Positions 8,425 through 15,566 of a stretch of 64,000 nucleotides of DNA are shown here, in pieces; within the stretch, counting starts at the first letter, position 1; each line of letters begins with the position of its first letter. The position numbers were made by a program, and so were the translations under genes. The notes under the pieces are model-generated. The model was not told the DNA's origin. It did not search any database and saw only the letters and a list, made by a program, of their open reading frames with translations. This stretch comes from Actinomadura meyerae (GTDB lineage: Bacteria > Actinomycetota > Actinomycetes > Streptosporangiales > Streptosporangiaceae): contig NZ_FZOR01000027.1 in NCBI RefSeq assembly GCF_900188445.1, positions 47,884 to 111,883 on the forward strand. The letters are read 5' to 3'.

Positions 8425-8450
8425 GTCTTGGATGCCTCGGGGCTCACCAT
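8394..8450 (-). CDS. Putative 18-residue leader peptide of the exporter gene
   Basis: ATG at 8450 opens a short ORF, MVSPEASKTGAFGHPSAP, ending 112 nt before the exporter start. A TATGGT hexamer lies about 7 nt before the ATG, the arrangement of a leaderless transcript. The second half of the ORF overlaps a hairpin (8397-8403 pairing with 8418-8424), and a second strong hairpin follows. Drug-stalled ribosomes on such leaders are an established way to switch on chloramphenicol and macrolide resistance genes; its use here is inferred. Confidence 0.5.
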   Translation of the reverse strand: MVSPEASKTGAFGHPSAP

Positions 8451-8591
8451 GTCCCAGACCATACTCACCGGCGCCCAGCGATCGCACACCGATAATCCGC
8501 GCCCGCCCCAACCGACCCGGCGCCCCAGCCCAACCGAACCTGACCAGCCTGGACCGGCTGTTACGGTGATCACGAGGGGAGATGCCGGTAT

Positions 8592-9416
8592 ATGTCTGAC
8601 ACCTTCCGCATCGGGGGCGCCATCGAGGTGGGGCGGCTCGGGTTCGGGGCGATGCAGTTGCCGACCGGTCCGGCGCAGGTACGGGAGAACTCGCTGGCGG
8701 TGGCCCGGCGAGCGGTCGAGCTCGGCGTCACGCTGATCGACACCGCCTACATGTACGGCTGGGGCGCCAACGAGGAACTGCTCGTCGAGGCCCTCCACCC
8801 TTTCCCGGACGACGTGCTGGTCACGACGAAGGTCGGCGTCGTCCCGCCGGAGCCGCCGCGCGGCGACGCGGCGCTGTGCGGGCGGCCGGAAGTCCTCCGC
8901 GACCAGGTCGAGCGGGCTCTGCGCCGGCTGCGCACCGAGCGTCTGGATCTGCTCCAGCTGCACCGCGTCGACCCGGAGGTACCGCTCGCCGACCAGGTGG
9001 GGACGCTCCGCGACCTCCGGGACGAGGGCAAGATCGGCCACATCGGGCTGTCCGAGGTGACCGTCGCCGAACTCGACGAGGCGCGGCGGATCGTCGACAT
9101 CGCGAGCGTGCAGAACCGCTACAACCTGCTCGACCGCGAGCATGACCCGGTGCTCGACGCCTGCACCGCCGCGGGTATCGCCTTCCTGCCGTGGCGGCCC
9201 GTCCTGCCCGCGACCACGGCCGGCGAGGTCGCCGCCGTGGCCGCCGAGCTCGATGCGACCCCGGCCCAGGTGGCCCTGGCGTGGCTGCTCGCCCGTTCTC
9301 CCGTCGTCCTGCCCATCCCGGGGACGGCGTCGATCCGGCATCTGGAGGAGAACGTCGCCGCTGCCGATCTGCGGCTCACCGATCAGCAGCGAGCCCGTCT
9401 CGACGCCACCGCATAA
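8592..9416 (+). CDS. Aldo/keto reductase
   Basis: 274 residues forming a (beta/alpha)8 barrel. Family markers are LGFGAMQLP near the start, LIDTAYMYG with the catalytic Asp and Tyr (about 50-57), LVTTKVG with the catalytic Lys (about 80), and LDLLQLHRVD with the His (about 117). The substrate is unknown; NADPH-dependent reduction of an aldehyde or ketone is expected. GGGGAG at 8577-8582 lies upstream of the ATG. The stop codon lies in the first unit of a 21-bp tandem repeat. Confidence 0.92.
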   Translation: MSDTFRIGGAIEVGRLGFGAMQLPTGPAQVRENSLAVARRAVELGVTLIDTAYMYGWGANEELLVEALHPFPDDVLVTTKVGVVPPEPPRGDAALCGRPEVLRDQVERALRRLRTERLDLLQLHRVDPEVPLADQVGTLRDLRDEGKIGHIGLSEVTVAELDEARRIVDIASVQNRYNLLDREHDPVLDACTAAGIAFLPWRPVLPATTAGEVAAVAAELDATPAQVALAWLLARSPVVLPIPGTASIRHLEENVAAADLRLTDQQRARLDATA

Positions 9417-9477
9417 CAAGAGCCGCCCCGGACGGAACAAGAGCCGCCCCGTATGCAACAAGAGCCGTGCTGTACGT
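9415..9477. repeat. 21-bp tandem repeat at the end of the aldo/keto reductase gene
   Basis: Three units (9415-9435, 9436-9456, 9457-9477) begin AACAAGAGCCG. The first starts within the stop codon. It lies between the convergent aldo/keto reductase and ohr genes. Confidence 0.85.
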
Positions 9478-9491
9478 AACCGACTCCGCGG

Positions 9492-9920
9492 TCAGAGCTG
9501 CTTGCCGTTGACCACGAGAGAAACGTCGATGTTGCCGCGCGTGGCGGACGAGTAAGGGCACGCCTGGTGAGCGGCCCGAGCCAGGCGGACGGCCTCGTCG
9601 GGGGTCAGCGACGGCAGTGAGATCCGCAGCTCGGCCCCCAGCTTGAAGCCACCGGAGCCGTTCGGGACCAGCGACACCGCCGCGTCGATCTCCGCGTCGC
9701 CCGCCGTGAAGCCGTCGCGCTGACCGAGCAGGTCGAGCGTCGTGCCGAAGCAGGCCGCGTAGCCGATCGCGAACAGCTGCTCGGGGTTGGCGCCCGCGCC
9801 CTCCCCGCCCATCTCGGCGGGCATCCGCAGGTCCAGGTCCAGGGCCCCGTCGGACGTGCGCCCGTGACCGTTCCGGCCTCCGGAGACGTGCGCCTCCGCC
9901 GTGTACGCCGCTTTCGCCAT
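9492..9920 (-). CDS. ohr: Organic hydroperoxide resistance protein, OsmC/Ohr family
   Basis: 142 residues from ATG 9920, chosen because GGGAG lies 5 nt upstream; an in-frame start 24 nt earlier is less likely. The two catalytic cysteines are in the AACFG and CPYSSATRGN motifs, and GANPEQLFAIGYAACF is the Ohr signature. Ohr dimers reduce organic hydroperoxides with lipoyl or bacillithiol/mycothiol-type reductants. It is divergent from an HxlR-controlled operon, and the two promoters overlap, so both are probably under one redox-sensing regulator. Confidence 0.94.
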   Translation of the reverse strand: MAKAAYTAEAHVSGGRNGHGRTSDGALDLDLRMPAEMGGEGAGANPEQLFAIGYAACFGTTLDLLGQRDGFTAGDAEIDAAVSLVPNGSGGFKLGAELRISLPSLTPDEAVRLARAAHQACPYSSATRGNIDVSLVVNGKQL

Positions 9921-9961
9921 CGCAACTCCCTCTCTCATCCTCAACTACCGGTATCAGAATC

Positions 9962-9990
9962 TTGCACTTCAAAAATAAGAAGTCAATAGT
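9962..9990. promoter_or_regulatory. Overlapping divergent promoters with a central operator
   Basis: On the plus strand TTGCAC (9962-9967), 17 bp, AATAGT (9985-9990) is a good promoter for the LLM operon. On the minus strand TTGACT and AAGATT at 17-bp spacing can serve ohr. ACTTC (9966-9970) and GAAGT (9979-9983) form an inverted repeat inside the spacer, a likely HxlR site able to shut both directions. Confidence 0.6.
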
Positions 9991-10018
9991 TAAGGTCGTG
10001 CACCGACGAGGAGGCGAG

Positions 10019-11038
10019 ATGAACATCGGCTACCTGCTGCCGACCCGTGACCGGACCGTCGCGGGCGAGCACGACCTCCGACCGCTCATCGCCCAGGCGC
10101 GCCGCGCCGAAGCGCTGGGGCTGGACTCGGTCTGGGCGGGCGACAGCCCGCTGACCAGGCCCCGCGCCGATCCGCTCCTGCTGCTGGCGGGCGTCGCCGA
10201 CGCCACCGAGCGAGTCGCGCTCGGCACCGCCGTGCTGCTGCCGGCACTGCGGCATCCGATCCTGCTGGCCCACCAGCTGGCCACGCTGGACCGGCTGTCG
10301 GACGGACGGGTCATCGCCGGCATGGGCGCCGGGTTCCCGACCGCCGCCACCGAGGCCCAGTTCACGGCGATCGGCGTCGACTTCACCCGGCGCGGACGCC
10401 GCCTGGAGGAGTCGATCGAGGTCATGCGGCGGCTCTGGACGGGCGGCGAGGTCTCCTACCGGGGCGAGCACTTCGCGTTCGAGAACGTCCGGGTCGCGCC
10501 GCCGCCGTCCCGGCCGGGCGGGCCGCCGATCTGGCTGGCGGGCGGCGGCGGCCGGGCACTGCGCCGCGTGGCGCGGCTCGCCGACGGCTGGCTCCCGTAC
10601 CCACCGGAAGCGACGACCTACGCGCAGGAACTCGCCGCAATCGACCACGCGGCAACCGAGCAGGCGGAAACCGAGCAGGCGACACCCAGCCAGGCGTCGT
10701 CCCGCCGGATCACCCCCGCCCTGTACGCCACGCTCTGCCTGGACGACGACCCGGAGAAGGCCCGGCAGCGGATGCGGACGAGCATCGAGCGCTACTACGG
10801 CACATCGCTGGAGTTCATCGCGTCCATCCAGGCCCTGTTCGCCGGCACGGCCCGCGACGCCGCCGCATGGCTGTGCGGTTACGCCGCCGCCGGTGCCCGC
10901 CATCTCGTGATCCGGCTGGCGACCGACGACCATGAAACGGGCCTGGAACAGCTCGCCGACCAGGTCCTCCCCCATCTGCGCGCCGACACCGACACCGACA
11001 CCGCGAACGACACCGACAAGGAAGAGATCGCCCTATGA
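10019..11038 (+). CDS. LLM-class (bacterial luciferase-like) F420-dependent oxidoreductase
   Basis: 339 residues from ATG 10019, which has GAGGAGGCGAG just upstream; the earlier in-frame TTG lies in the promoter. The fold is the luciferase-like TIM barrel: MNIGYLLPTRD, GLDSVWAGDSPL, LGTAVLLPALRHPILLAHQLATLD and IAGMGAGFP are typical of F420-binding members. The substrate is unknown. It overlaps the hydrolase gene by ATGA, and the operon ends with an HxlR regulator, suggesting a redox- or electrophile-induced detoxification pathway. Confidence 0.9.
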   Translation: MNIGYLLPTRDRTVAGEHDLRPLIAQARRAEALGLDSVWAGDSPLTRPRADPLLLLAGVADATERVALGTAVLLPALRHPILLAHQLATLDRLSDGRVIAGMGAGFPTAATEAQFTAIGVDFTRRGRRLEESIEVMRRLWTGGEVSYRGEHFAFENVRVAPPPSRPGGPPIWLAGGGGRALRRVARLADGWLPYPPEATTYAQELAAIDHAATEQAETEQATPSQASSRRITPALYATLCLDDDPEKARQRMRTSIERYYGTSLEFIASIQALFAGTARDAAAWLCGYAAAGARHLVIRLATDDHETGLEQLADQVLPHLRADTDTDTANDTDKEEIAL

Positions 11039-11748
11039 CCACCTTCGTCCTGGTCCACGGCGCCTGGCACGGCCCCTGGGCCTGGGACCGTGTCGTCCCC
11101 CTCCTGGAGGACGCCGGCCACCGCACGATCAACGTCGATCTGCACGGCGACCACGGCCTGCGCGACCATGTCCGCCTGGTCACTGCCGCCCTCGACAACC
11201 TCCCAGATAAGCCAGACAAGGCCGTGCTCGTCGGGCACAGCTACGCGGGCCTGGTCGTCAGAGAGGCCGCCGACGCGCGCCCCGACCGCGTCCGGCACAT
11301 CGTCCTGGTGGACGGCTGGGCGGGCCCGGACGGCGCGAGCATGTTCGGTCTCGCCCCCGCCTCCTTCATCAAGCAGATCGGCGCGCTGACCGAGGCGGGC
11401 GACGACGAGCGCTGGATCCCGGCACCGCCCCCGCAGGCGTTCGGCGTGACCGACCCCGCCGACGTGGACTGGCTGGCCCCGCGCCTCGTCCCGCAGCCGC
11501 TGCGCACGTTCACCGATGCGACCCGGCTGCTCGGCGCCGTCGACCTGATCCCCGGAACCGCCATCTGCTGCGCACCGCCGACCTTCGCCTTCGACCGGTT
11601 CGCCCGATCCATCGGATACCGGACGCTCACGGTGGACGGCCCGCACAACGTCATGCTGACCCACCCCGAGTCCCTCGCCCAGATGCTGCTCGACGTGACC
11701 GACCACCGCGACACGCTTCAGGAACAGGAAGCGCGCAGCCTACAGTGA
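11035..11748 (+). CDS. Alpha/beta-fold hydrolase
   Basis: 237 residues. FVLVHGAWHGPWAWD holds the oxyanion-hole HG motif, GHSYAG (about residue 64) carries the nucleophilic Ser, and VDGPHNVMLTHPE near the C-terminus holds the catalytic His. It resembles the plant MES/hydroxynitrile-lyase-like esterase branch. The start overlaps the LLM stop (ATGA), so the two are translationally coupled and probably act in the same pathway. Confidence 0.9.
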   Translation: MTTFVLVHGAWHGPWAWDRVVPLLEDAGHRTINVDLHGDHGLRDHVRLVTAALDNLPDKPDKAVLVGHSYAGLVVREAADARPDRVRHIVLVDGWAGPDGASMFGLAPASFIKQIGALTEAGDDERWIPAPPPQAFGVTDPADVDWLAPRLVPQPLRTFTDATRLLGAVDLIPGTAICCAPPTFAFDRFARSIGYRTLTVDGPHNVMLTHPESLAQMLLDVTDHRDTLQEQEARSLQ

Positions 11749-11752
11749 TGAA

Positions 11753-12427
11753 GTGGAACAGCGAACCTACAACCAGTACTGCGCGACCGCGCGCACCCTC
11801 GACCTCGTCGGCGAGCGCTGGACGCTGCTGCTGGTCCGCGAGCTGCTCACCGGCCCGAAGCGGTTCGGCGACCTGCAGGCCAGCCTGCGCGGCCTCGGCA
11901 CCGGGCTGCTGTCCGCGCGGCTGAAGCACCTGGAGCGGGAGGGACTGGCGCACAAGACGACCCTGCCGCCGCCCGCCCGCACCCCCGTCTACGCCCTCAC
12001 CGAGGCCGGCGAGGAACTCGCCCCGGCGATCCTGGAGCTGGCCCGGTGGGGGCTGAAGTGGGCGATGGGCGAGCGCCACCCGGGCGAGACGTTCCACCCC
12101 GGCTGGACGGTCCTCGGCCTGCGCGCCTGCTTCGACCCCGAGGCCGCCGCCGGGCTCCGCGCCGTCTACGAGTTCCGCATCGGCGACGAGGTGTTCCACG
12201 CCCGGATCGACGACGGGACGATCGAGGCGCTGCACGGCCCGGCCCAGCACCCGGACGCCGTCATCACGATCGCCGAGGACGCCTTCGTCGAGCTGACCGC
12301 GGGCGGCGGGACGTTCGCCGCGGCCATCGAGAGCGGCACCGCGACGGCGACCGGCGACACGGAGGCGCTGCGCAGGCTGCGGGGCCTGTTCTCGCTGCCG
12401 CCCGCCCGCTCCCGCACGGCGGTCTAA
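11753..12427 (+). CDS. HxlR-family winged-helix regulator with C-terminal SCP2-like domain
   Basis: 224 residues. The HxlR winged helix (about 1-105) reads CATARTLDLVGERWTLLLVRELLTGP and continues with GLGTGLLSARLKHLEREGL. Residues about 120-218 resemble an SCP2-type lipid-binding domain, a known fusion in this family. The GTG start is 4 bp after the hydrolase stop, so it is the last gene of the operon and probably autoregulates through the ACTTC/GAAGT site upstream of the LLM gene. Confidence 0.9.
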   Translation: MEQRTYNQYCATARTLDLVGERWTLLLVRELLTGPKRFGDLQASLRGLGTGLLSARLKHLEREGLAHKTTLPPPARTPVYALTEAGEELAPAILELARWGLKWAMGERHPGETFHPGWTVLGLRACFDPEAAAGLRAVYEFRIGDEVFHARIDDGTIEALHGPAQHPDAVITIAEDAFVELTAGGGTFAAAIESGTATATGDTEALRRLRGLFSLPPARSRTAV

Positions 12428-12436
12428 CCCGGCCAG

Positions 12437-12468
12437 TACACACTGGACGGCATCCGAGTGTGTATTGT
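12437..12468 (+). promoter_or_regulatory. Toxin-antitoxin promoter with overlapping operator
   Basis: TACACACT (12437-12444), 12 bp, AGTGTGTA (12457-12464) is a perfect 8-bp inverted repeat. It overlaps a TATTGT hexamer (12463-12468) placed 7 nt before the ATG at 12476, as in leaderless actinobacterial promoters. This is what an autoregulated antitoxin promoter should look like. Confidence 0.7.
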
Positions 12469-12475
12469 GTGCCCC

Positions 12476-12715
12476 ATGGCGAGACTCAACATCACGCTCC
12501 CGGACGAGCTTGCCGCCACGCTCCAGGGCCTCGCCGAGGACAAGAAGATCGCCTCGGTGTCCGGCTTCCTCGCGGACGGCGCGCGGCTCAAGCTGGCCTA
12601 CCTGCGGGACGCCTCGACCATCGACGACCTGTTCGGCCCGCCGAGCCCCGACGAGCAGGCGATGGTCGACCGCCTCGTCGAACGCGGCACGCCGGACCGC
12701 AGGGACGTCGCGTGA
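12476..12715 (+). CDS. Ribbon-helix-helix-type antitoxin
   Basis: 79 residues from ATG 12476; it has no Shine-Dalgarno but sits 7 nt after a TATTGT hexamer, suggesting leaderless translation. MARLNITLPDELAATLQGLA is the beta-strand/helix start of RHH DNA-binding proteins. The acidic tail (FGPPSPDEQAMVDRLVERG) could bind the partner. The last codons overlap the start of the next gene (GTGA), and an inverted repeat covers the promoter; size, order, overlap and operator together mark a type II antitoxin. Confidence 0.75.
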   Translation: MARLNITLPDELAATLQGLAEDKKIASVSGFLADGARLKLAYLRDASTIDDLFGPPSPDEQAMVDRLVERGTPDRRDVA

Positions 12716-13101
12716 TCACCGGTCACGTCTTCGACGCGACCGCACTCCTGGACCTCGCCACCGGCAAGACGATCTACGTCCGCGCCCGGCTCCGCGCGTC
12801 CATCGCCCAGCACGCCACGATCGTGATCCCGGCGACCGCGCTGGCCCGCGCGTGGCAGATCGTCCCCGACCACGGCCGCACCGTCCTGGAACGGCTCCCC
12901 GGCATGCAGGTCGTCCACGTGGACGACCTCGACGACGTGATCGCGCAGCAGACCGGCCTGCTCGTCACCTCGATCCCCAACCTCGGCATAGACGCGGCCC
13001 AGGCCGCCTGGTCCGCGCGCTGGCGCCGGTGGCCGCTGATCACCGCCGACCCGGACGTCTACGAGGCGGTCCCGGGCGTCCGCGTCGAGCAGATCCCCTG
13101 A
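12712..13101 (+). CDS. PIN-like protein, probable toxin of the RHH pair
   Basis: 129 residues from GTG 12712, overlapping the antitoxin stop by 4 nt. The pattern HVFDATALLDL at the start, a central VIPATALARAW helix, LGIDAAQAAWSARW and LITADPDVYEAVPGVRVEQI at the end follows the order of PIN-domain RNases (VapC type). The first and last acidic positions are visible, but the usual second acidic residue (Glu in the EL helix) appears to be replaced by Ala/Leu. It is therefore a divergent PIN-like toxin or a protein that has lost activity. Confidence 0.6.
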   Translation: MITGHVFDATALLDLATGKTIYVRARLRASIAQHATIVIPATALARAWQIVPDHGRTVLERLPGMQVVHVDDLDDVIAQQTGLLVTSIPNLGIDAAQAAWSARWRRWPLITADPDVYEAVPGVRVEQIP

Positions 13102-13157
13102 CCCGAGCCACCCGGCCCGAGCCACCCGGCCCGAGCCACCCGGCCCGAGCCACCCTG
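13102..13157. repeat. 14-bp tandem repeat after the PIN-like gene
   Basis: Four units of CCCGAGCCACCCGG (the last one diverged) begin at the base after the stop codon. Related GACCCGGGCACA-type repeats run to about 13220. No gene is seen between 13102 and 13252. Confidence 0.85.
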
Positions 13158-13252
13158 ACCCGAGCCCCCCGACCCGGGCACAGCACGCCACTGACCCGGG
13201 CACAACACGCCGCCGACCCGTTTACGGGGCCGGACCGGGGTACGGGGCCCGC

Positions 13253-13792
13253 ATGGGCACACGTGGAAGCCGGAAGTTCCTGCACATCTATCTGACGGAC
13301 CATCTGGCCGCGGCCGCCGCCGGCGTGGCCCTGGCGCGCCGCGTCGCGCAGTCGCACCGCGACACCGACGCCGCCGGCTCGCTGCGGACGCTCGCGGACG
13401 AGATCGCCGCCGACCGCGGGGCGCTGCTGTCGATCCTGCGCTCGCTCGACATGCCGCCCCGCCGGTGGAAGAGCATCGCGGTGTGGGCCGCGGAGAAGGG
13501 CGGCCGGCTGAAGCTCAACGGCCGGGTGACGACCCGCTCCCCGCTCAGCGATCTGGTGGAGATGGAGGTGCTCCGGCTGGCCGTCGAGGGCAAAGCGGCC
13601 GGGTGGCGGACGCTCCTCGCCATCGCCGACCGGGAGCCGGGCCTGGACGTCGAGCAGTTGCGCACCCTGCTCGAAAGGGCCACCGCCCAGATCGCCCTCC
13701 TGGAGGGACTCCACAAGCGGGCCGCCGACACGGCGTTCCGCGAGGAGAGCACGAACCGGACGAGCCGCACGCACGCGGCCGTCAAACCATGA
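13253..13792 (+). CDS. Conserved-looking helical hypothetical protein
   Basis: Unrecognised, 179 residues, soluble and largely helical. LTDHLAAAAAGVALARRVAQSH (about 14-35) is followed by ADEIAADRGALLSILRSL, a K/R-rich middle and two more helices (about 120-165), so a four-helix bundle is likely. ATG start with no strong Shine-Dalgarno. It stands alone between the toxin-antitoxin repeats and the convergent methyltransferase gene, whose stop is 49 bp away. Confidence 0.6.
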   Translation: MGTRGSRKFLHIYLTDHLAAAAAGVALARRVAQSHRDTDAAGSLRTLADEIAADRGALLSILRSLDMPPRRWKSIAVWAAEKGGRLKLNGRVTTRSPLSDLVEMEVLRLAVEGKAAGWRTLLAIADREPGLDVEQLRTLLERATAQIALLEGLHKRAADTAFREESTNRTSRTHAAVKP

Positions 13793-13841
13793 CCAGTCGG
13801 ACACCCCCCATCCGGCGCCTCCCGGCGAGCAGGTGAACGCT

Positions 13842-14465
13842 TCACTGGCAGCCGTCGTGGTCGGACGTCCCGGTGTGACCGAGCGCCTCGTTCTCGATCT
13901 TGATGCGGGTCCTGAGCAGGTACAGGTTCACCGTCGTGAACGTCAGCGCGGTACGCCACCCGGTGTGGACGAGCGGCAGGGCGACCCCTTCCGCGACGAC
14001 CGCCACGTAGTTGGGGTGCCGCATGCGCCGGTAGGGGCCGCGTTCCACGAGCGGCATGCCGGGCACCACGATGACCCGCGTGTTCCACCGTTTACCCAGG
14101 CTGGCGATGCACCACCAGCGCAGCGCCTGCGCCGAGAGCGCCACCGCCAGCATCGGCCAGCCGAGCCGCGGGACGAACGGGCTCCGCCCCCGCCGGGCCT
14201 CCAGCAGCGCCCCGCCCAGCAGACCGGCGTGGGCGGCGGCGATCAGCGGATAGTGCCGCCCGCCGTGCTCGACCCCGCCGTTCCGCCGCGCCCAGCCGCG
14301 GTTGCGGCGCGCCACGGCCAGCTCCGCCAGCCGCTCCGCGGCGACGAGCCCGATCAGCACCCCGTACAGATCCCCCGAACGCCCGCCACGCCCGCCACGC
14401 CCGGCACGCCCGCCACGCCCGGCACGGCCGCCCCGCCCGCCCCGGAACCCGGGCTTCGTCACCAT
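13842..14465 (-). CDS. Isoprenylcysteine carboxyl methyltransferase-like membrane methyltransferase (BpsB/YpbQ type)
   Basis: 207 residues from ATG 14465. The start carries a low-complexity Gly/Arg run (about residues 8-32), then several TM helices and the ICMT signature RGPYRRMRHPNYVAVVAEGVALPL with the Arg, His and Asn used for S-adenosylmethionine binding. It overlaps the type III PKS stop by 7 nt (ATGGTGA), so the two are coupled. The Bacillus pair BpsA/BpsB is a type III PKS plus an ICMT-like enzyme that O-methylates alkylpyrones; the same role is likely here. Confidence 0.82.
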   Translation of the reverse strand: MVTKPGFRGGRGGRAGRGGRAGRGGRGGRSGDLYGVLIGLVAAERLAELAVARRNRGWARRNGGVEHGGRHYPLIAAAHAGLLGGALLEARRGRSPFVPRLGWPMLAVALSAQALRWWCIASLGKRWNTRVIVVPGMPLVERGPYRRMRHPNYVAVVAEGVALPLVHTGWRTALTFTTVNLYLLRTRIKIENEALGHTGTSDHDGCQ

Positions 14466-15508
14466 CGCAGCAGGACGAGCTCGGCGGAGAACCCCGGCCC
14501 GAGCGCCATCAGCAGGCCGGGCGTGCCGTCGGGCGGGCGGCGCCGCGCGATCGTCTCCTCCAGTACGTTCAGCACCGACACCGAGGACAGGTTCCCGAGC
14601 GTCCGCAGCGACTCCCAGGTGATGTCGAGCGCCCCCGGCTCCAGCGCGAGCTCCCGCTCGATGGCCTCGATCACTCGCGGGCCGCCGGGGTGGCAGACCC
14701 ATGACGGGACCCGGTCCGGAGCGAGCCCATGATCGTCCAGGAACGACCGCACGTCGTCCGCGAGGGTGGCCTCGACGTGCGCGACGAGGTCGGCGGCGAG
14801 GACGACGCGCAGGCCGTGGTCGCCGACCTCCCAGCCCATGAGGCGCTCGGTGCCGGGATAGAGCCTGCTGCGGCTCGCGACCACCCGCGGCCCCAGGTGC
14901 CCGGCGGTGTCGCGGTGTTCGCCGAGCGCGACGACGGCGGCGGCGCCGTCCCCGAACAGGCCGCTGGCCACCAGGTTCGCCATGGAGGCGTCGTCGCGCT
15001 GGACGGTCAGCGAGCACAGTTCGGCGCACACCAGCACCGCGACCCGCTCGGGACGTCCGCGCAGGTAGTCGGTGACCCGGGACAGCCCGGCGGCGCCCGC
15101 CGCGCAGCCCAGGCCGAACATCGGCACGCGGGTGATGTCCTCGCGCAGCCCGGCGCGCTGCGCGACGCGGGCGTCCAGCGAGGGCGTCGCCACCCCGGTC
15201 GAGGAGCAGAAGACGAGGTGGTCGACGTCCCGCGGGGCGAGGCCGGCCCGGTCGAGCGCGTCGCCGACCGCCCGCGTCGCCAGCTCGACGGCCGTCTCGA
15301 CGTAGGCGGCGTTGGCCTCGGTGAAGCCGTCGAGCTTCACGTACTCGTCGAGGGGCAGCGCCAGGCGGCGGCCGGTGACCTGGGTGGCGGCATGGAGGCG
15401 CCGGACGATCTGCTCCTTCGCGGCGGCGCGCTCCACCACGGCCCGGGTGATCTGGTCCTGGTCGTAGTGGTGCTCTGGCAAGACCGTCCGTACTGCAGCG
15501 ACGCGCAT
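14459..15508 (-). CDS. Type III polyketide synthase (alkylpyrone/alkylresorcinol-type)
   Basis: 349 residues from ATG 15508, preceded by GGGGGGCC. The thiolase-fold triad is visible: Cys in FGLGCAAGAAGL (about residue 135), His in WVCHPGGPRV and Asn in LGNLSSVSVL. FGDGAAAVV and the C-terminal ALGPGFSAELVLLRW are typical of bacterial enzymes that extend fatty acyl starters with malonyl-CoA. Neighbours are the coupled ICMT-like methyltransferase and an MMPL exporter 58 bp upstream, suggesting a methylated alkylpyrone or resorcinolic lipid that is moved to the envelope. Confidence 0.92.
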   Translation of the reverse strand: MRVAAVRTVLPEHHYDQDQITRAVVERAAAKEQIVRRLHAATQVTGRRLALPLDEYVKLDGFTEANAAYVETAVELATRAVGDALDRAGLAPRDVDHLVFCSSTGVATPSLDARVAQRAGLREDITRVPMFGLGCAAGAAGLSRVTDYLRGRPERVAVLVCAELCSLTVQRDDASMANLVASGLFGDGAAAVVALGEHRDTAGHLGPRVVASRSRLYPGTERLMGWEVGDHGLRVVLAADLVAHVEATLADDVRSFLDDHGLAPDRVPSWVCHPGGPRVIEAIERELALEPGALDITWESLRTLGNLSSVSVLNVLEETIARRRPPDGTPGLLMALGPGFSAELVLLRW

Positions 15509-15566
15509 GAGGCCCCCCGAATGTCCCCCACAGCACGTACCCGGCACTCCGGGGAACACTCGCCGG

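Noticed and set aside
12046..12711. Long plus-strand frame running through the HxlR and antitoxin genes into the PIN-like frame
   Set aside because: It is an Arg/Pro-rich shadow frame of the HxlR gene; only the part after GTG 12712 looks like protein and fits the overlap with the antitoxin stop.
13102..13252. Possible CRISPR array
   Set aside because: Units are 14 bp, contiguous and without unique spacers; it is a simple tandem repeat.
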